Shown here: positions 7,345 through 10,478 of the stretch, one piece after another | How the letters are laid out: each line of letters starts with the position of its first letter | Position numbering within the stretch: the stretch's first letter is position 1 | NCBI GenBank assembly: GCA_021791455.1 | Contig: JAJYWM010000014.1 | Coordinates: 1-10,478, forward strand | From: a bacterium | GTDB taxonomy: Bacteria > Chloroflexota > Dormibacteria > UBA8260 > Bog-877 | Direction: 5' to 3' | DNA: 10,478 nt | Program-made: the position numbers and the translations under genes | Notes under the pieces: generated by a model | The model's input: only the letters and a program-made list of their open reading frames with translations | Databases searched by the model: none | Told to the model about the DNA's origin: nothing

Positions 7345-7374
7345 GAGGAGCCGGCTCTCAGGAGCCGGCTCCTC
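7345..7374 (+). terminator. Perfect 13-bp hairpin after the TasA-like gene
   Basis: GAGGAGCCGGCTC (7345-7357), loop TCAG (7358-7361), GAGCCGGCTCCTC (7362-7374): a perfect 13-bp GC-rich stem with a 4-nt loop, 11 nt after the stop codon. No T-run follows, so it is not a textbook intrinsic terminator. It may terminate as many GC-rich actinobacterial hairpins are thought to, reduce read-through into the downstream paralogue, or protect the 3' end of an abundant mRNA. Confidence 0.75.
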
Positions 7375-7628
7375 CAACCGGATTCCTTTCCAATCGATCG
7401 ACAAGGAGACTTGAACGCTTTGAACGATCCGCAACGGGCGTCCACCAAAAGGGCCGCAGGCTCCCAAGGAGGGACTTCCGCGAGCTCTTGGGCAGGGATG
7501 CCTTGGCAGTGCCACCCGGCGCCCCACGGCACCACGCCGACGACCCGGGCAAGCGCTTCGGGCAGGCGGGCTGCAGGCACACGGGCCCGGGCTCAGGTCG
7601 GACCTGCCCTGACGGGCCGGATGGCGGG
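7375..7628 (+). other. Gap between hairpin and anchored paralogue; coding status unclear
   Basis: The frame of the downstream gene is open through this whole stretch, and from about 7470 its codons end mostly in G or C, so part of it may encode an N-terminal extension (possible starts TTG 7488, TTG 7503, GTG 7509). AAGGAG at 7403-7408 and AAGGAGGG at 7466-7473 look like ribosome binding sites, but neither is correctly spaced from an in-frame start. AAGGAG at 7403 instead precedes TTG codons (7411, 7420) of another frame that ends at 7638. Imperfect hairpins (CCCAA.GAG / CTCTTGGG at 7463-7492) and an 11-bp palindrome TGGCA-G-TGCCA (7504-7514) are visible. No decision is possible by eye. Confidence 0.35.
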
Positions 7629-8474
7629 ATGGCGGTGATAGCGCTGCACTGGCTGCGCCAGCGGACACGGCCATCCCTGGTCCTGGTGTGCCTGGGCCTG
7701 CTGAGCGGTGGCACGGGCACGGCCCTTGGTCTCGCCGCGTCTACCACCGTGTCGGCCGCGACCACCCTCAGCGTCTGCGGCACCTCGGCCGCGCTGATGC
7801 CGGGCTCGAGCGGAAGCTGCCAGGAGACCTTTGCCAACCCCTACGTGGGCCATCCGGTCAAGGTTGTGCTTCGAGTGTCGAGCGCGTCCATGTCCGCAGG
7901 TGGGAAGCCAGGATCCGCCCTGGGGACCGAAGCCCTGCTCGACGGTACGCAGACCGGTTTGCAGGTGCAGATCATCAACGACAGCACAGGCCAGCTCTTC
8001 CTCGTTGGCCCGGTGGCCTGCTACACCTCCGCGGAGCTCGACCAGCCGGCCGCGTACCCAAACGCCAGCTACTGCGTGAGCGACACCGGTAATCTTCCCG
8101 TCACAACCGCCGGCGGTGGGCGGGTGGCGGCCGAAACCTTCACCGTCAGGTGGCTAATGCCGCTGGCCGCCGGCAACCCATACCAGGGTGGCAGCGCCAG
8201 CGTCACCGTGCAGCCGGTCTTCACGAACCTATCAACCCCGGCTGGCGGAGTGCTCGGCCAAAGCACCACCGCCCCCGGACAGCCTGGCGGGGATCCCGGC
8301 GCCGGACAGCACCAGGGAGTTCTTGGGGCGCAGACCCCATCCACGGGTGCCGACCTGCCCATCGCTCTCAGTCGACTGCTCATCGTCGTCGGCTTGCTGA
8401 TGTTCTTGGGCGGGCTGTGGTTGTGGCGGCAGCGACGCTACCCAACGGGGAAGGCGGCCGACAGGCCAGGCTGA
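7629..8474 (+). CDS. Anchored paralogue of the TasA-like protein with xPxTG-type C-terminus
   Basis: Predicted surface protein of 281 aa from ATG 7629. Basic start, hydrophobic signal segment (about 15-36), then a beta-rich domain. That domain shares a framework with the 368-aa protein: Cys50-x13-Cys64 around MPGSSGSC, then VVLRVSS, two more Cys (131, 149), and NPYQGGSAS (183-191) followed by V-x-V. A Gly/Pro/Gln-rich linker (about 205-234) leads to TPSTG (236-240), a hydrophobic helix (about 247-266) and the tail RQRR. This is the layout of a sortase sorting signal with the first Leu of LPxTG replaced by Thr; without a fitting sortase it would still act as a membrane anchor. The ALFSS-type cleavage motif is missing, so ordinary signal peptidase may process it. 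The start is uncertain because no RBS precedes 7629. Confidence 0.75.
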   Translation: MAVIALHWLRQRTRPSLVLVCLGLLSGGTGTALGLAASTTVSAATTLSVCGTSAALMPGSSGSCQETFANPYVGHPVKVVLRVSSASMSAGGKPGSALGTEALLDGTQTGLQVQIINDSTGQLFLVGPVACYTSAELDQPAAYPNASYCVSDTGNLPVTTAGGGRVAAETFTVRWLMPLAAGNPYQGGSASVTVQPVFTNLSTPAGGVLGQSTTAPGQPGGDPGAGQHQGVLGAQTPSTGADLPIALSRLLIVVGLLMFLGGLWLWRQRRYPTGKAADRPG

Positions 8475-8889
8475 CCGGCTGTGCGGCGGGCCTGAGGTGA
8501 TGACCTCGCACTCCCCCGGGTTGCCCTCGCTCTCGGTTCTGTGTCTGCGACCGGTGCCTGGCCGGCTGGCCAGTTGCAGCTTACGGGTGCCCCGGGGCCC
8601 AGCCATCCACTTTGACCGGCGAAGCGGAATCTCGGTCAGCACCGGTTCGGGCGTCCAACCCCTTGGCCCCAGTGAGGTGGCAGTTGTTGCACCGCTGTCG
8701 ACGCGGGCGTTTGCCCGGGGGCCGGGGTCCGGATTCCCCTGTAATCGCCCGCCTGATGCAATAGCTCAGTCGGCTTGGCGGTGGCCGCGCAGCGGGCGCA
8801 TCGTGCCGGGCCCGGTCCCGCGCCGCTGACCCCGGTAAGGAGGCAGTCGACGGTGGCTTCTGCGGGCTGGGCGCGGCGGTCGGCTCTCC
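8475..8889. other. Non-coding gap between convergent genes, with hairpins
   Basis: This 415-bp interval lies between the ends of convergent genes. The longest frame inside it (GTG 8497 to 8829, plus strand) has no good RBS, no domain and declining codon bias, so I do not call it. Inverted repeats include CTGGCC-GGCT-GGCCAG (8558-8573), CGGGC-GTTT-GCCCG (8704-8717), and an outer 7-bp pair GCGGGCG (8703-8709) / CGCCCGC (8746-8752) enclosing a GGGG/CCCC pair. These may form a bidirectional terminator. No T-runs and no identifiable RNA gene are present. Confidence 0.5.
8703..8752. repeat. Nested inverted repeat, possible bidirectional terminator or structured RNA
   Basis: GCGGGCG (8703-8709) pairs with CGCCCGC (8746-8752). 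Between them, GGGG and CCCC tracts can pair around a TCCGGATT loop (about 8725-8740). A competing hairpin CGGGC-GTTT-GCCCG lies at 8704-8717, so two alternative folds are possible. It sits in the middle of the convergent gap. Terminator function is inferred from location; no U-tract is present on either strand. Confidence 0.3.
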
Positions 8890-9666
8890 TCACGCCCCTC
8901 GCGCCAGGAGCGCTCGGCCCAGAGCGGCGCTGGCCCCCACGGCCACGATTCCGAAGCCGATCGCGGCCAGGAGAAAGCTCATGGAGCTGCCATAGGGCGG
9001 GTTTCCGTGCAGACACAGCTGGAACCCGTCGCTCAGGTAGCTGAACGGCAACACCTGAGCGACCCAGTAGCGGATCCCCGTGGCCGGGACCCCGGTGAAC
9101 AGTCCCGATAGAAAGAGCATCGGTGCCAGGATGACCGCCAGAAAGAGCATCGCCTCCCCGGCGTTGTCGGTCAGAGTCGCGACCGCGAGCCCGATGGCGC
9201 CCGAGAACCCCAAGGTCGCCAGCGCCAGCAGCCAGGTGGTCAGGATCGCGAACGGGTCGGGGCGCTGAGCCAGTTCCAGCACCAAAAAGACGATGGTGGC
9301 CTGGACGCAGTCGACCAGCCACCCGGCGAAGAAGATCTCCAGCGATATCCGCCATCTCGGCAGGGGAAGGACCGCCAGCCGGTCGAGCCACCCGGATCCC
9401 CGGGAGCGGGTGACACTGACGCCGGTCCCGACCGTGCCCACCATGGCGATGAGGATGGTGAGAAGCATCCCGGCGAAGAACTGGGGGGCGTCGGTGGCGA
9501 CCAGGGGAATCACCAGCAAGAGTGGAAAACCCATCTTTATCGCCAGCGCCCGGCGGCGCGACAGGGTCGCCCGCAACTCCAGCTGCCACAGTGACCGGGG
9601 GCCCGTCCCCGGAGTCCTGGGAGGGGCGGAGGTCTTGAGGCCCATGGCGGGGGCGTTCTCAGTCAC
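8890..9666 (-). CDS. ABC-2-type transporter permease
   Basis: Membrane subunit of an ABC exporter, 258 aa. A cytoplasmic N-terminus of about 43 residues precedes hydrophobic segments at about 44-57, 63-83, 110-131, 140-163, 172-190 and 229-249. WLDRLAVLPLPRWR (93-106) matches the G-x-x-x-x-L-x-x-L-P-x-x-R loop of ABC-2 permeases. LFLSGLFTGVP (184-194) and VLPFSYLSDGFQ (205-216) match the conserved last-helices region of the DrrB/NodJ type. The GTG start at 9664-9666 overlaps the ATPase stop by eight bases (GTGACTGA), so translation is coupled. The substrate cannot be told from the sequence; the family exports drugs, lipids, polysaccharides or other small molecules. Confidence 0.9.
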   Translation of the reverse strand: MTENAPAMGLKTSAPPRTPGTGPRSLWQLELRATLSRRRALAIKMGFPLLLVIPLVATDAPQFFAGMLLTILIAMVGTVGTGVSVTRSRGSGWLDRLAVLPLPRWRISLEIFFAGWLVDCVQATIVFLVLELAQRPDPFAILTTWLLALATLGFSGAIGLAVATLTDNAGEAMLFLAVILAPMLFLSGLFTGVPATGIRYWVAQVLPFSYLSDGFQLCLHGNPPYGSSMSFLLAAIGFGIVAVGASAALGRALLARGA

Positions 9667-10478
9667 CGAGAGCCCGCCCCGTGATCCGCAGGAAGCAGTC
9701 GGCCAGACCCGGCTCCCGCACCGAGAGGTCGACCAGGGTGCGGTCGAGGTCTCCCATGGTCGCCAGCAGGTCCGCCAGCAACCCCTCTCGCTGGTGGGCC
9801 AGGACGATCGCCCCTCCTTCGACTAGAGCGACCCCCTCGACCCCTGGCACGCAGCGAAGCCTCTCCACCGGCAGCTGGCTCCTAGATGTGAGGTGGATCT
9901 CTCGGCTGCCGCCGAGGGAGGCCAGCAGTTCGTCGAGGTGAGAGTCATGGACGGCCAGTCCATCCACCAGAAAGCAGACCCGAGTCGCCGCCGACTCCAC
10001 GAATTCGGTGTCGTTGGTGGAGATGCACACCGCCGTTCCTCTCGCCGCCCGCTCCTGGAGGACATCCGCCAGCCACCGCTGGCCGGCCACGTCAAGGCCG
10101 AGCGTTGGCTCGTCGAGCAGGAGGAGCTCGGGGTCGCCGGCCAGCGCCTCCGCCAGCAACAGCCGCCGTCGCATCCCGTAGGAGTAGGACGCGACGGGCT
10201 CATCGGCGACGTCGCTCAACTCAGCCTGAGATAGGAGGGGCGTTGAAGGTCCCACCGGAGCGCCCCGCGCGGAGGCGAAGAAGGCGAGGTTCTCTCTGGC
10301 GCTGAGCTCGTCCGCGTGGGCGGTCGCGTCGAACACCACCCCCAGGCGGGGCCGGGCAAGGGCGGGGTCTCGGTCACCAAACCAAAGCACCTCACCCTGG
10401 CCTGGGGTGCTCCTGGTTGCCAGGCAGCGCAGCAGGGTCGTCTTGCCGCAGCCGTTGGGCCCGACCAGGGCCAACACC
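9659..10478 (-). CDS. ABC transporter ATP-binding protein (N-terminus cut by window edge)
   Basis: Cytoplasmic ATPase of the COG1131/DrrA type that drives the adjacent permease. 272 residues are visible, starting just before Walker A. In visible numbering: Walker A GPNGCGKT (6-13), Q-loop region VVFDATAHAD (47-56), signature SYSYGM (97-102), Walker B LLLLDEP (118-124), D-loop GLD (127-129), switch region ISTND (152-156). A C-terminal domain (about 190-272) ends in SVREPGLADCFLRITG, as in DrrA-type exporters. Two usual residues differ: the Q-loop Gln appears as Asp50, and the H-loop His appears as Asn155. Walker A, Walker B and the catalytic Glu are intact, so hydrolysis may persist at a reduced or altered rate. 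Only the extreme N-terminus, about 25-35 residues, should be missing. Confidence 0.95.
   Translation of the reverse strand, partial: VLALVGPNGCGKTTLLRCLATRSTPGQGEVLWFGDRDPALARPRLGVVFDATAHADELSARENLAFFASARGAPVGPSTPLLSQAELSDVADEPVASYSYGMRRRLLLAEALAGDPELLLLDEPTLGLDVAGQRWLADVLQERAARGTAVCISTNDTEFVESAATRVCFLVDGLAVHDSHLDELLASLGGSREIHLTSRSQLPVERLRCVPGVEGVALVEGGAIVLAHQREGLLADLLATMGDLDRTLVDLSVREPGLADCFLRITGRALGD

Noticed and set aside
8759..8826. tRNA-like sequence ATAGCTCAGTCGGC
   Set aside because: It resembles a tRNA D-arm, but the matching GAGC arm, anticodon arm and GTTCGA T-loop are missing.
8497..8829. 110-aa plus-strand frame in the convergent gap
   Set aside because: No clear RBS, domain or sustained third-position bias, and it runs through the inverted repeats.
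8636..9589. 317-aa minus-strand frame overlapping the permease in another frame
   Set aside because: The permease frame has matched ABC-2 motifs and an overlapping start with the ATPase; the alternative is Arg/Gly/Pro-rich without domains.

Overview
The window is high-GC bacterial chromosomal DNA. G/C-rich third codon positions, GTG/TTG starts, ATGA gene overlaps, an actinobacterial-looking Dxs and a probable leaderless promoter all suggest an Actinomycetota-type or similar high-GC monoderm. The lineage cannot be fixed from sequence reading alone. I see no phage, IS element, CRISPR array or convincing RNA gene.

Layout. (1) Positions 1-1739, minus strand: dxs (non-mevalonate isoprenoid pathway), C-terminus cut by the left edge, with a perfect TATAAT 8 nt before its ATG. 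(2) 1961-3441, plus strand: a four-helix membrane protein of unknown function, then a CPBP/CAAX-type intramembrane protease. (3) 3648-8474, plus strand: a surface-protein cassette. It encodes a secreted protein with a TasA/SipW-type signal sequence, two tandem SipW-like (ER-type, Ser/His) signal peptidases joined to it by ATGA overlaps, a 368-aa TasA/camelysin-like secreted protein with its own strong RBS, a perfect 13-bp hairpin, and a 281-aa paralogue of that protein with a C-terminal xPxTG-like anchor. (4) 8475-8889: non-coding gap between convergent genes. (5) 8890-10478, minus strand: an ABC-2-type exporter, permease plus ATPase, with the ATPase N-terminus cut by the right edge.

How the genes may work together. 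The central cassette has the parts expected of a dedicated export-and-assembly locus for surface fibres or a matrix: peptidases, an abundant-type subunit, and a related subunit that could stay attached to the cell. The parallel is the Bacillus tapA-sipW-tasA operon, but with two peptidases, high-GC sequences and a recognisable wall- or membrane-anchor paralogue. Domain-level calls rest on visible motifs. The fibre or matrix role is inference.
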